Below are positions 8,252-17,166 of a stretch of 64,000 bases of DNA, piece by piece (position 1 is the stretch's first letter; every line of letters starts with the position of its first letter). The stretch covers positions 1-64,000 of the IMG/VR virus record IMGVR_UViG_3300047457_000500, one strand, 5' to 3'. The notes beneath the pieces were generated by a model that saw only the letters and a list, made by a program, of their open reading frames with translations, did not search any database and was not told the origin of the DNA. The translations under genes were made by a program, and so were the position numbers. The stretch comes from a virus.

Positions 8252-9039
8252 TACCCCATCGATTCTCTTGGTATTCCGTCTCGCAAACCATCTTCTGCCC
8301 AAATCCTAAAAGCAGCCTGCATATCTGGTCTTGCTTGTAATTTATCTAAGTATTCTTTTCTTTTACCTGGATATTTTTCTGGATCTATCGGATTTTCCTC
8401 ACCTGTAAATCTATAACTATTAGTAGGGCAATAATCCATGCTAATAATTTCGCAGAACTCTCCCTCTTTAAACTTACGCTTAGGTCTCCAGTGTATCTGA
8501 TTAACTGCACTGAATACTATTGTTTGACCAGGACCAAGGGTGTACTTAGTAAAGTTTCCAGTATCATTCCAATTACCAACATATAAATCCCATTCTATGT
8601 TAGTATTTGGGCAGTAGTTAATTGTTACTAAGTTTTCATCTGCATCTAAATGAGGAGGAAGTGCTGGACTATTATCGCCATATCCATACTTCAGGTTATA
8701 GTCTATATAGTTCCAGTGACATAATGCTATGTCTCCTTTATATAATGGCTTTGCAATATTATCTAGCACAGCCTCGCAATCTTCTGGCATGTCAAATTCA
8801 ATTAGAACTCTTGACATATTTTTTGCTATTTTGGGCTGGAACCTACTTTTAAATGGAGAATTTCTAATATATCCATCTTCAATTCTATCTCCAATAATAA
8901 AAGGTTCAAGTTTCCTATTCTCTTCTATAAGAGACATTATCCTATTGTTTTGGTCTTCAGTAAATAGATTGTCTATATAAAATGGTAATGGTCTATTATA
9001 TTTATCAAAACCAGTTAAATAATCATGAAGTTGAGCCAT
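8251..9039 (-). CDS. Putative 2OG-Fe(II) oxygenase-like protein A (HxD...HWR family)
   Basis: The start at 9039 (MAQLHDYL) is fixed by AAGGAGG eight bases upstream, and an upstream frame extension is overlap with the previous gene. The 262-residue protein has a beta-rich core with H130-x-D132 (PPHLDAD) and a distal H183 in QIHWRPK, the spacing of a double-stranded-beta-helix Fe(II) site. The stretch after the distal His (RKFKEGEFCEIISM) aligns with the two genes upstream, so the three are tandem paralogues. An alpha-helical C-terminal extension (about residues 205-262) is unique to this copy. Substrate unknown. Oxygenase chemistry is inferred from the metal triad only. Confidence 0.6.
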   Translation of the reverse strand: MAQLHDYLTGFDKYNRPLPFYIDNLFTEDQNNRIMSLIEENRKLEPFIIGDRIEDGYIRNSPFKSRFQPKIAKNMSRVLIEFDMPEDCEAVLDNIAKPLYKGDIALCHWNYIDYNLKYGYGDNSPALPPHLDADENLVTINYCPNTNIEWDLYVGNWNDTGNFTKYTLGPGQTIVFSAVNQIHWRPKRKFKEGEFCEIISMDYCPTNSYRFTGEENPIDPEKYPGKRKEYLDKLQARPDMQAAFRIWAEDGLRDGIPRESMG

Positions 9040-9640
9040 TGGTCCATCCTCCTTGATCAAAGTATGCTTTACGATAAGAGGCAACCTTTTCATCCATAAT
9101 CTTATTTAGACCCTCCTGTTTTGGACCAAAGGTTGGGTCTGAGAAATGACAAAAAATCATTTCTACAAAATCACCATCTTTAAATAAGGTAGGCTTTCTC
9201 CAGTGTACTTGATGTGTTCCGCTAAAGGTTACGGCCTGATTATCCTTTAGAACAAATTCTTTATCTGGCTCAACAACAAGTGGCCAACTAATATTAGAAC
9301 TTAACTGATAATCAAAAGTAAATCTAGGCTCCTTGAATGTTTCGTCATAATGTGGAAATAGTGACGGCTTAAAATGAAACTTTCCACAATTACTAGTAAC
9401 ATTTTCATATCTAGCAAAACAATGTTCAGTCAATACCAAGTTATCATTTCCACTGACAAGTCGTGCTACCTTGGTAAACTTTTTTACAACCTCCTGTTCA
9501 AGTTCTATGAATAGGTTGGCCTGACAATGTTCCTGAACAAAGTTACCGCCAGTACTTCTAGAAATAGAAGCCCTTACAGAATTGATGCCATCTTGGTTTA
9601 AGATATCATCAACTATTACATTATTTTCATCGTGTCTCAT
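9023..9640 (-). CDS. Putative 2OG-Fe(II) oxygenase-like protein B
   Basis: The start at 9640 (MRHDENNVIV) follows GGAGG with five-base spacing. The 205-residue protein shows H97-Y-D99 (LFPHYDE), then FDYQLSSNISWPLVV, and a distal H146 in HQVHWRKP followed by FKDGDFVEMIF. The same order and spacing occur in genes A and C, with FxLDYQLxxNxxW shared especially with C. This supports a small double-stranded-beta-helix metalloenzyme. No 2-oxoglutarate-binding Arg can be assigned with certainty. The Arg in HWR or the Lys in LFKDG are candidates. It overlaps both neighbours and is clearly part of one operon. Confidence 0.6.
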   Translation of the reverse strand: MRHDENNVIVDDILNQDGINSVRASISRSTGGNFVQEHCQANLFIELEQEVVKKFTKVARLVSGNDNLVLTEHCFARYENVTSNCGKFHFKPSLFPHYDETFKEPRFTFDYQLSSNISWPLVVEPDKEFVLKDNQAVTFSGTHQVHWRKPTLFKDGDFVEMIFCHFSDPTFGPKQEGLNKIMDEKVASYRKAYFDQGGWTNGSTS

Positions 9641-10265
9641 TTTTTCCTCCGTTATATTGTTCTGCAAAACTAAAAATTTCTTCCTTAGAATATTCAGAAT
9701 CCTTAATACTTTTATCTTCTAAAACTATATGAAAAAATAACATCTTAACATACTCATCAGGATTCCAGTCTTTTTTCTTTCTCCAATGATAGTTCTTTGT
9801 TGTTAATATGCCTAAAGCATCGTTATTATTTAATGAGTATATGTCTTTATTTATTCCAATATCCCAACCTGTGTTGGCATCTAACTGATAATCTAAAATA
9901 AACTCTGATTCTCCCTCAGCATCTTTATGTGGGTTTAAAAAAGGAGATCCTCCATATTTTGGACTATACTCCACATATGTAACTCCTACGACATCTTTAA
10001 CAGAAACACCTATCTTATTACCAATCTCTATAGCAGATAGTTTTGCAGACATAATAACATCATCTGGCAGATTAAGCCTATCTATATCTAGCCTAGATAA
10101 CCCCTCTTTTTTAATGGCAATAAACTTTTTATCTTTTGGGTACTCATGACCCATTGCCGAATCATACCACTCCACGACTTCACGATTATCAAACTCTTTG
10201 TTTATACTGTCATATATTGCAGCAATTTGATTATCTGTAAATACATTAGACGCAATAGGTGTCAT
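9627..10265 (-). CDS. Putative 2OG-Fe(II) oxygenase-like protein C
   Basis: The third tandem paralogue, 212 residues from the ATG at 10265 (MTPIASN). ATGs at 10286 and 10283 are also in frame but overlap the previous gene. A TATAAT six bases before 10265 would make the shorter form leaderless. Metal-site candidates are H113-K-D115 (LNPHKDAEG) and H160 (NYHWRKKK). ILDYQLDANTGWDI between them closely matches gene B. The N-terminal half is helical and lacks known motifs. Role unknown. The trio sits between a PDDEXK nuclease gene and recombination nucleases, which makes nucleic-acid or precursor modification possible but unproven. Confidence 0.6.
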   Translation of the reverse strand: MTPIASNVFTDNQIAAIYDSINKEFDNREVVEWYDSAMGHEYPKDKKFIAIKKEGLSRLDIDRLNLPDDVIMSAKLSAIEIGNKIGVSVKDVVGVTYVEYSPKYGGSPFLNPHKDAEGESEFILDYQLDANTGWDIGINKDIYSLNNNDALGILTTKNYHWRKKKDWNPDEYVKMLFFHIVLEDKSIKDSEYSKEEIFSFAEQYNGGKNETR

Positions 10266-10271
10266 ATATAC

Positions 10272-10277
10272 ATTATA
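10272..10277 (-). promoter_or_regulatory. Possible -10 box for leaderless oxygenase gene C
   Basis: TATAAT six bases before ATG 10265, overlapping the stop of the preceding gene. No TGn extension and no -35 box, so it may be chance. Confidence 0.3.
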
Positions 10278-10557
10278 CCTCATCAATCAAAGAGTCTAAT
10301 AAGTCAAGTTCTATAATAGCCAGACGTGTCTTTCTATTTCCTTCTCCCAAAACAACAACTATTGCTGGATCATTATTATTTTTGATAGCATCAGTGGTTG
10401 CCTTAGCCCAAACATCTTGGTTTAAGGTAAAAGACTTTTTATTTTCTTTAAAGTCTACTGTAAAATTCTTCCATGTGGCGTCTCCCTTTTTAATGCCACG
10501 TCCAGAATTTTTATGCTGTTTAGCACCTATTCTTTTGCTTTCGTTTTTTTCACTCAT
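10273..10557 (-). CDS. Putative PDDEXK nuclease (phage resolvase-like)
   Basis: A 94-residue basic protein. It contains NSGRGIKKGDA, then NFTVDFKENKKSFTL, then a helix and AIVVVLGEG. The G-D...(D/E)xK...S-F-x-L pattern is that of small PD-(D/E)XK phage nucleases/resolvases, here with VDFK in place of the usual ECK. It overlaps the upstream zinc-ribbon gene (ATGAGTGA) and is followed by the oxygenase trio. It probably acts on branched or double-strand DNA ends together with RecA. The assignment rests on a short motif, so it is tentative. Confidence 0.5.
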   Translation of the reverse strand: MSEKNESKRIGAKQHKNSGRGIKKGDATWKNFTVDFKENKKSFTLNQDVWAKATTDAIKNNNDPAIVVVLGEGNRKTRLAIIELDLLDSLIDEV

Positions 10558-10726
10558 GAATTTTCTTCTTTTTATATCCTACTTTAAAAAGTTCTGCTTC
10601 TGACAAATGTTTATCTGGACACATCCAAGAGGCCATGCCAGTAGCCTTATAAATTCTTATAGTCTTTACTTCTTTCTTACAAGTTTTACAAGGAAACTTT
10701 CCCTCATAAATAGAATATTTATCCAC
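10550..10726 (-). CDS. 58-residue zinc-ribbon protein
   Basis: A short gene not seen unless GTG starts are allowed. The GTG at 10726 overlaps the recA stop (GTGGATAA) and the TGA at 10550 overlaps the next start (ATGAGTGA). The product reads MDKYSIYEGKFPCKTCKKEV...WMCPDKHLSEAE, with CKTC and CPDKH as likely zinc ligands, and ends in a basic KKKKIHE. Similar CxxC...C mini-proteins are common in actinophage recombination operons. A binding role in nucleic-acid metabolism is a guess from context. Confidence 0.7.
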   Translation of the reverse strand: MDKYSIYEGKFPCKTCKKEVKTIRIYKATGMASWMCPDKHLSEAELFKVGYKKKKIHE

Positions 10727-11732
10727 TAATCTTGCTCTTAATCATGTCTTGTAGATCAAGATCCTCTCTTACTCTATTAACGAAACCATCTCTTCCTTGA
10801 ACCTTAGATCCGTCTGGAAGAAGATACCATGCACCTGTACGCTCAACTATACCCATCAACTCAGCAGTGTCAACAAGATCAGCGATCCCATCAATGCCCA
10901 CAGTATCGCCTCTAAAATAGAAATCATATTCACCAGACTGAAAAGCAGGACTGGTTTTAGAAAACTGTAGGTCCCATCTAATCTTTCTACCAATTTTCTC
11001 TTCAATAGCCTTGTCGCCAACATATATTTTTCCCTTAAGTGCTTGATTTTCTGATTCTGATGAAAATAATTTAATTATGGTTGAAGAATAAAATTTTGTA
11101 GCCTGACCGCCAGTTGGTTGCTGACTAGTATACATTGCATTAATATTATTTCGTGATTGACTGATTAATAACAATAGCGTTGGCTTAATTTTATTATTTG
11201 CATAGTTAAGCATTTTCCATGCGTTGCTAAAGTCACGAGACTCAGCACCTATCTGTTTTGTATTTTCTAATTGCTTTAATTCTGTTGAATCTTTTTCAAA
11301 ATAAATAGCAGGAAGCAAAGAAGTTATAGAATCAACTACTATAATATCAACCCCAGCCTCTATTAAGTTAACTCCTATATCTACCATCTCATTAATAGTT
11401 CTTGCTTGTGACACAATTAACTTTGAAGTGTCAACCCCTAATTTCTCGGCCCACTCTTTGTCATATGACATTTCTGCATCAATCCAAGCACAAACCTTTC
11501 CTTCTTTTTGTGCAAGAGCGATTGTTTGTAAACATAGAGATGACTTTGCGCTTGACTTGCTTCCCCAAACTAAGACCTGTCTTCCATATGGTAGCCCCCC
11601 ATTTAAAGCACGGTTTAGTCCATAACTAGGTGTTGCAGCGTACTCTGTCTTTGGTACTTCATCTCCTACTAAAATACTTTTTCTTAGTTTAGGATTTAAT
11701 TGTGCTATTACATCTTCAATACTAACCGACAT
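10719..11732 (-). CDS. recA: RecA-like recombinase
   Basis: A 337-residue strand-exchange ATPase. The P-loop is WGSKSSAKSS (G57 to S65), where Ala replaces the Gly that normally precedes the catalytic Lys of bacterial RecA (GPESSGKTT). Walker B-like IIVVDSITSLLP (about residues 133-144) and a loop with NNINAMYTSQQPTGG follow. The C-terminal domain ends with DLQDMIKSKISG. It would drive recombination-dependent replication and repair with the SSB, exonuclease and resolvases in the same region. It overlaps the polymerase gene by 11 bases and is co-transcribed with it. Confidence 0.9.
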   Translation of the reverse strand: MSVSIEDVIAQLNPKLRKSILVGDEVPKTEYAATPSYGLNRALNGGLPYGRQVLVWGSKSSAKSSLCLQTIALAQKEGKVCAWIDAEMSYDKEWAEKLGVDTSKLIVSQARTINEMVDIGVNLIEAGVDIIVVDSITSLLPAIYFEKDSTELKQLENTKQIGAESRDFSNAWKMLNYANNKIKPTLLLLISQSRNNINAMYTSQQPTGGQATKFYSSTIIKLFSSESENQALKGKIYVGDKAIEEKIGRKIRWDLQFSKTSPAFQSGEYDFYFRGDTVGIDGIADLVDTAELMGIVERTGAWYLLPDGSKVQGRDGFVNRVREDLDLQDMIKSKISG

Positions 11733-14700
11733 TTACATCCTCCAATATAACGGTTCCATCTTTTGTTTTTCCAAACTCAAACTTATAAGCCTGTCCCTCT
11801 TCAATTTTCATGTATGCCTTAGCAAATGCTGTAGGGAATACTGTTACTGAATGTAACTCTCTAGAGGTATCTGCTAGAGTCAGAGAAGCCATCTTTTTCC
11901 CTGCCTTTGTTATCCTTGATTTAAAGGATACCACAAACAACTCATCATCTTTGTAAGGAAGCATTCTATAATTTAAAAACTTAACTAATGCTGCATCTGA
12001 ATTTTTTATCTCATCAACTGGAACCGCACTTACAATTCTATTATCATTACATAATACTAAATAACTTCTTCCTGCCTCTATCGTAGTTTGCTCTTCATCA
12101 AAAATACCGATGCTTCCAGTTTTATCTAATATCTCAACACGAGACCATCCTTTTCCTCTCTTTATTCCTTTAACCATGCCCATAAGAATGAAGGATCCTT
12201 TTTCTTCAAAATCTTCTACTGGATTGATAAACGCATGGTAGTGGGAAGGAACTGTTTGAGTAAACTCTGGTAAGCCTAAATACTCATATAGATTTTCACG
12301 AAGTTCTTCATCATTTCTTGGATTATCTGGAAATGTGGCAGCACCAATTATTCGTAATGCCTCTAATGCTCTGCTGTTGACTCCATTACCTTTCGTAAAT
12401 GTAAAGGTTTTAACTTCTTCGAAAGACTTAAAAGGTCGTGCCGATATATATCGTTCTGCAATCTTATCAGAGATAAACTTGATCCCCGACAGTCCAAACC
12501 GAATACCCTTACCCTCAATTTTAAAATCGATATCCGAATCGTTAATATGAGGTAGTTTAATGCTAATCCCCATTCTTTTCGCTTCAATAAGATATTCAGT
12601 TCTCGCATCTTTATCCCTTTCGTTTTTTAATAGAGAATACATAAACTCAATTGGGTAATAATATTTTAACCACGCCGTCCAATACGAGAGTGTAGAGTAA
12701 GCAACCGCATGAGACTTGTTGAACGAATAACCCGCATGCGCCTCAAAGTCATGCCATAAATCACGAGCCTGATTAGGATTAATAAACTTAGAGGCACCAT
12801 CAACAAACTTATCACGAAAAACATCAAACTCCCTAGCATCTTTCTTTTTACCAATGATCTTTCGAACCTTATCAGCCTCAGACCATGACATACCACCAAG
12901 TTCTACGCATGCCTGCATAACCTGCTCTTGGTATAGGATACACCCATATGTTTCTTCTGTGAAAGGCTTCATGGTTTGATGCAAGTAATTTACAGCCTGC
13001 CTTCCATGCTTTCTTTCAATATAGTCTTTACCAATAGTATTCATTGCTCCTGGTCTTACCAAGGCGTTGGAGGCTGACAACTCTGCTAGATTTTTTACTC
13101 CCATTTTAACTAGAAGGTTTGTATAAGGCGTTGCTTCACACTGGAACACACCCTTGGTATAACCCTCTGAAAGCATTTGATAAACCTTTTGATCATCCAT
13201 ATCGATGTCTAAAAGATTAATATCTATACCCTCTCTTTCTTTAATAATTTTTATAGTGTCATTAATAACACTTAATGTTTTAAGTCCAAGGGCGTCGATC
13301 TTGATGAGTCCGATCTTTTCAGCCTCTTCCATGTCAACCGCCACAACAGGAATACGCTCATCGGAGCCAGGAGAATTACGTGTCTCCAACGGTGCGTACC
13401 TAAAAATAGGATTTTTGCTAGTGACAACACCAGCAGCGTGTATGCCAGTACCTCTAATACGACCACGAAGTTGTTCTCCATATTCTTCCACCTCTGGATA
13501 TTTTTCTCTAAACCATGCTGTTGTTTTTGAAGTACAATACTCATCCCAAGTATCTACTAACTTTAAAACTTTATTAACATCAACCAATGGGATATTTAGT
13601 GCACGGGCTACATCTCGCACCACTCCCTTATCCTTGAATTCTAAAAATGTTGCAATAGATGCTACATGCTTATACTGTCTTACAAGATAGTCCTTTACTT
13701 CATCACGACGAGAGTCCTGAATATCTGTATCAATATCTGGAAAGTCATTACGCTCAGGATTAATAAAGCGGAAGAACAGCAACCCATGTTTAATTGGATC
13801 GATATCAGTAATACCTAGGGCATAGCATAACAATGATCCTGCGGAAGATCCACGACCTGGACCAACCATGATGCCTTCCTTTTTAGCCCATGAGATCATA
13901 CTTTGTACAACAAGGAAGTAAGGACCAAACTTTTTATCCTTAATAACCTGTAACTCTTCCTGAAGTCTATCTATATACTCTTTGTTATTACTTAAACCTT
14001 TTTCAGTCAAGCCAGCCATAGCAAGATCTTCTAATTGTTTATCTGGGTTCTTATATTGAACTGGCAATAAGTTAAGCCCATCCTGTATGTCGTAGTCTTC
14101 AATCTTATTTGCAAGTTCAATTGTATTTTCATATATGTCAGTTCTCCAAATTGCCTGTTTCTCCATCGCAGCCTGAATCTCTTCATATGAAAGTAAATGA
14201 ATATCAAACTTATTAAATGACATCTGTCTATCTGCACCATACAAATAGTCAAGACGTTTCATCAAGTCACCCTGCTTTTTAGACTTTTCGTATGTGGCAT
14301 CTTTCTGAATCTTATTTGAGTATGTATTTAGGATAAGTTTTAATTCTTGAATTTCTTTTTGTGATGGGTCTACATGGTGACAGTCTGGTGTAACTATTGG
14401 CTTAACATTAAACTCATCAGCCAACAATAATATATTTCTATTAATTGACTCATCATTATGTGGCATTACTTCAAGATAATAATCATCGCCGAACTGCTCT
14501 TTAAACCATTTAATATATTTTTTTGCCATGCCAAGTTCTCCAAGTTCAATTGATTTTGCAATGATTCCACTTGGACATGCAGAAGAAACAATAATTCCTT
14601 CTTTATACTTTGCAAGGATTTCAAAATCTATTCTTGGCTTTTTATAATAGCCTTCTGTCCATGCAATTTCGTTTAACTTGTTTAGATTTTCTAAGCCAAC

Positions 14701-15000
14701 TTTATTCTTGGCTAGAAGGATAATGTGGTTATACACCATGTCTAAAGGTGTAGTTCGATCTTCTTTGTCTCTTCTGTCAAAGCGATCTTCACACATGTAC
14801 CCTTCTATGCCAAGAATAGGCTTGATACCACTTGCCTTAGCAACACGATACATTTCTCTATGGCCAGAAAGGGAGCCATGGTCTGTAATTGATATTGCTG
14901 GCATACCCAGTTTTTTAGCACGTTCTACATATTCAGACGGCAACCCAATTCCGTCGAATAGTGAAAAGTGGGTATGTAAATGTAGTGGTACGTAATTCAT
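11722..15000 (-). CDS. dnaE: DNA polymerase III alpha-type replicative polymerase
   Basis: A 1092-residue C-family polymerase. The N-terminal PHP domain begins HLHTHFSLFDG and includes ITDHGSLSGH. The palm domain shows GPGRGSSAGS (about residue 378) and the catalytic pair in FPDIDTDI (about residue 415), with the fingers and (HhH)2 region after it. A C-terminal OB-fold-like part is present (FILMGMVKGIKRGKGWSRVEIL, about residue 940). It copies the phage chromosome together with the DnaB-like helicase and primase of the same operon. It starts three bases after the SSB-like gene ends. Slightly shorter than bacterial DnaE (about 1160), as usual for actinophage versions. Confidence 0.95.
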   Translation of the reverse strand: MNYVPLHLHTHFSLFDGIGLPSEYVERAKKLGMPAISITDHGSLSGHREMYRVAKASGIKPILGIEGYMCEDRFDRRDKEDRTTPLDMVYNHIILLAKNKVGLENLNKLNEIAWTEGYYKKPRIDFEILAKYKEGIIVSSACPSGIIAKSIELGELGMAKKYIKWFKEQFGDDYYLEVMPHNDESINRNILLLADEFNVKPIVTPDCHHVDPSQKEIQELKLILNTYSNKIQKDATYEKSKKQGDLMKRLDYLYGADRQMSFNKFDIHLLSYEEIQAAMEKQAIWRTDIYENTIELANKIEDYDIQDGLNLLPVQYKNPDKQLEDLAMAGLTEKGLSNNKEYIDRLQEELQVIKDKKFGPYFLVVQSMISWAKKEGIMVGPGRGSSAGSLLCYALGITDIDPIKHGLLFFRFINPERNDFPDIDTDIQDSRRDEVKDYLVRQYKHVASIATFLEFKDKGVVRDVARALNIPLVDVNKVLKLVDTWDEYCTSKTTAWFREKYPEVEEYGEQLRGRIRGTGIHAAGVVTSKNPIFRYAPLETRNSPGSDERIPVVAVDMEEAEKIGLIKIDALGLKTLSVINDTIKIIKEREGIDINLLDIDMDDQKVYQMLSEGYTKGVFQCEATPYTNLLVKMGVKNLAELSASNALVRPGAMNTIGKDYIERKHGRQAVNYLHQTMKPFTEETYGCILYQEQVMQACVELGGMSWSEADKVRKIIGKKKDAREFDVFRDKFVDGASKFINPNQARDLWHDFEAHAGYSFNKSHAVAYSTLSYWTAWLKYYYPIEFMYSLLKNERDKDARTEYLIEAKRMGISIKLPHINDSDIDFKIEGKGIRFGLSGIKFISDKIAERYISARPFKSFEEVKTFTFTKGNGVNSRALEALRIIGAATFPDNPRNDEELRENLYEYLGLPEFTQTVPSHYHAFINPVEDFEEKGSFILMGMVKGIKRGKGWSRVEILDKTGSIGIFDEEQTTIEAGRSYLVLCNDNRIVSAVPVDEIKNSDAALVKFLNYRMLPYKDDELFVVSFKSRITKAGKKMASLTLADTSRELHSVTVFPTAFAKAYMKIEEGQAYKFEFGKTKDGTVILEDVNVG

Positions 15001-15003
15001 CTG

Positions 15004-15666
15004 CTACCAGTCGATGTTTGTCGCTGAGGTAGAAGATGGCGAATCAAAGCCTAGGTAGAATGCTTCTTGCTCCGCATATGGAACACGACGCAATGCTTTC
15101 TCTAGTGGGTATGGTTCGACGTCATCCCAATTGAAAGGCTCCTTATCTGGAGCGGAAGGAATTAAAGTATAAGATGTTTCAGTACCCTGACCATTACGCT
15201 TTAACTTCCATGTTAGATTTGAAATACTGCCAGTCTCTAAGGCGTATTCACGAATAATGTTAAATGAAGATTGCTTGCTTACGCCCATTGACCAGATAGC
15301 GACGTATGGCTTGTCTTCAATTCCATCATCAACAAGGACATTGCAGTAGAAGCGCAAACGGCCACGCCATCCGCTATTACCCTTTGGATCCTTGCGATAC
15401 ATTTCTTCGGCCCAGTCACGACCTTCTGTATCCATTGTGTCTACAGCCTTGCGCTTATAGTCCTTTGGATTTGTATGTTCCTTTACAACAAGCGCTAGTC
15501 CACGCTTATCGTTATAGTTTGCTGAATCCTCATCCAACTCTTCAATGAATCGAATCTTAACTGCCTGTCCATCAGCCAACTTAAGCCAACGAACCTTTGG
15601 ACCAGCCTCGTCTGTTTTCTTATCGAGCAGGGCATTAATGTTTTTGAGTCCCTTAATAACGCTCAT
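15004..15666 (-). CDS. Putative single-stranded DNA-binding protein
   Basis: A 220-residue protein placed just before the polymerase gene and directly behind a perfect sigma-70-type promoter, with AAAGGAG as ribosome site. The middle part is an OB-like beta region (RGRLRFYCNVLVDDG, YVAIWSMGVSKQSSFNIIREY, LTWKLKRNGQG). The C-terminus is Ser/Thr-rich with a final NIDW. Position, strong promoter and aromatic/basic beta core fit a gp32-like phage SSB that coats replication and recombination intermediates. Sequence similarity to known SSBs is not obvious by eye, so the function is inferred. Confidence 0.6.
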   Translation of the reverse strand: MSVIKGLKNINALLDKKTDEAGPKVRWLKLADGQAVKIRFIEELDEDSANYNDKRGLALVVKEHTNPKDYKRKAVDTMDTEGRDWAEEMYRKDPKGNSGWRGRLRFYCNVLVDDGIEDKPYVAIWSMGVSKQSSFNIIREYALETGSISNLTWKLKRNGQGTETSYTLIPSAPDKEPFNWDDVEPYPLEKALRRVPYAEQEAFYLGFDSPSSTSATNIDW

Positions 15667-15689
15667 AGTTTTTCTCCTTTGTTTTTTAT

Positions 15690-15718
15690 ATTATATACTA
15701 GCAAATTATGTTTGTCAA
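15690..15718 (-). promoter_or_regulatory. Consensus sigma-70 promoter TTGACA-N17-TATAAT
   Basis: On the minus strand TTGACA (15713-15718) and TATAAT (15690-15695) are separated by exactly 17 bp, a full match to the housekeeping consensus. The -35 box overlaps the stop codon of the halogenase gene. It drives the SSB-polymerase-recA genes and is likely an early promoter read by the host RNA polymerase. Confidence 0.88.
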
Positions 15719-17166
15719 GTCGTTGAGTTATATTTATTAAAATATTCTTCTATCTCTATTCCTTTAAACTCTTTTGCCTCTTTATACAGTTTATCATATG
15801 CCTCTTTTGTTTGCAAGTTAGAAACTGCATTGTTTTTATTAAATTGTCCTGTGCCAACATAAGTAGTCATCCATGACTGATATCCAAATGTTTTATTATT
15901 ATTGTTAATAACAAAATTAGATATATAATCATTATCTAATTCAGCCAGCACTTTTTGGGCGTACTCTGGAACAACATTTTTTTGTTTAAAGTTTTTCCAG
16001 AAATCTGTATCGTCTCGATCTGTTAAATAATGTGTATATATAAACCCTAGCAATTCTTCATTTTTTTCTAATACTTTATTATTGTATTTTTCTAATACAG
16101 AATAATCTTTTTCAGTTATAAATTTATGCAAAAATTCATCAGATATAAAAAGACTCATCATATAAATAGTTAACATAATTGATGTTGCATGTAAAGGCTC
16201 AAAAAATCCAGAAGCAAGCCCTACAGATAAACAATTTTTAGACCAGGGCTGCTTGTAGTATCCTGGATTAAAATCAAAATGATTTACTATTTTTACATCT
16301 TCTTTTTTAAATAAATCATATATTTCTTGTTCTGCCTGCTCTTTATTTATGTATGATGGATCATAAACATATCCACAGCCATATCTATGTTTCAGTGGTG
16401 TCTTCCATACCCATCCGTACTTCATTGCAATTATTTCTGTACATAAAAAATAATTTTCATCTTGTGGCAAAAAGAATGCTAGGGCCTTAGTGCATGGCAA
16501 ACTTTTAGATGTGTCTACCCACTCTGCCTGTAAATGTTTTCCAACAACTAGATTTTTAAAACCTGTTGCATCTATTACAAAATTACAATCATAGTTTCCT
16601 TTTTCTGTATACACAACGCTAATGTTGCCTTCAAACTCTCCAAAATGTGTAAAGACATCATCAATAATTTTTATACCACGCAACTCAGAATGCTTTCTAA
16701 AAAACTCAGCAAGTTTAATTGCATCTAGATGCCAACCAATATAAGGCCATGAAAGTGTGTTGGTTAATGTTGCAGATAAACCTTTGTTTATATCATCAAG
16801 GTTTTTGCTATTTGACATTAATTCTATAGATGCAAGTTTAAACTGCTCTAACGCTAAGTTTCTATCTGTATCACTATCCGATATGTAGTTTGTTAGTGGA
16901 TGAAAATATGATTTGTTACTTTTAGACCAACCAGTAAATCTTATTCCATTTTTTAATGTTGCACCAGTATGTTCTATAAATTCATTTAATGGTAATTCTA
17001 ACTCATCAAAAATATAACCAAAGTTAGAAGTTGTCCCCTCTCCAGCACCTAATACCCCTATCTTAGAACTATCTATTATAGTAATATCAGAATTTTTATA
17101 TTTATGCTTAATAGTAAGTGCTGCTAAATATCCAGCAGTGCCTCCACCTATTACAACTATCTTCAT
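15715..17166 (-). CDS. Flavin-dependent (tryptophan-type) halogenase
   Basis: A 483-residue FAD enzyme of the tryptophan halogenase family (PF04820 type), which uses FADH2, O2 and halide to halogenate a substrate through HOCl and a lysine chloramine. It starts at ATG 17166, overlapping the previous stop (ATGA). Visible motifs are the FAD-binding GGGTAG (residues 7-12), GVLGAGEGT (37-45), the catalytic Lys72 in LKNGIRFTGW, W252-V-W254-K-T-P257 (the WxWxIP motif with Thr for Ile), and Glu323 in GLASGFFEPLHATSI. All key residues are present, so it is probably active. The substrate is unknown and no flavin reductase lies nearby. Viral halogenases are known from cyanophages. This one sits in a three-gene cassette with AhpD-like and membrane proteins. 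Confidence 0.88.
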   Translation of the reverse strand: MKIVVIGGGTAGYLAALTIKHKYKNSDITIIDSSKIGVLGAGEGTTSNFGYIFDELELPLNEFIEHTGATLKNGIRFTGWSKSNKSYFHPLTNYISDSDTDRNLALEQFKLASIELMSNSKNLDDINKGLSATLTNTLSWPYIGWHLDAIKLAEFFRKHSELRGIKIIDDVFTHFGEFEGNISVVYTEKGNYDCNFVIDATGFKNLVVGKHLQAEWVDTSKSLPCTKALAFFLPQDENYFLCTEIIAMKYGWVWKTPLKHRYGCGYVYDPSYINKEQAEQEIYDLFKKEDVKIVNHFDFNPGYYKQPWSKNCLSVGLASGFFEPLHATSIMLTIYMMSLFISDEFLHKFITEKDYSVLEKYNNKVLEKNEELLGFIYTHYLTDRDDTDFWKNFKQKNVVPEYAQKVLAELDNDYISNFVINNNNKTFGYQSWMTTYVGTGQFNKNNAVSNLQTKEAYDKLYKEAKEFKGIEIEEYFNKYNSTT

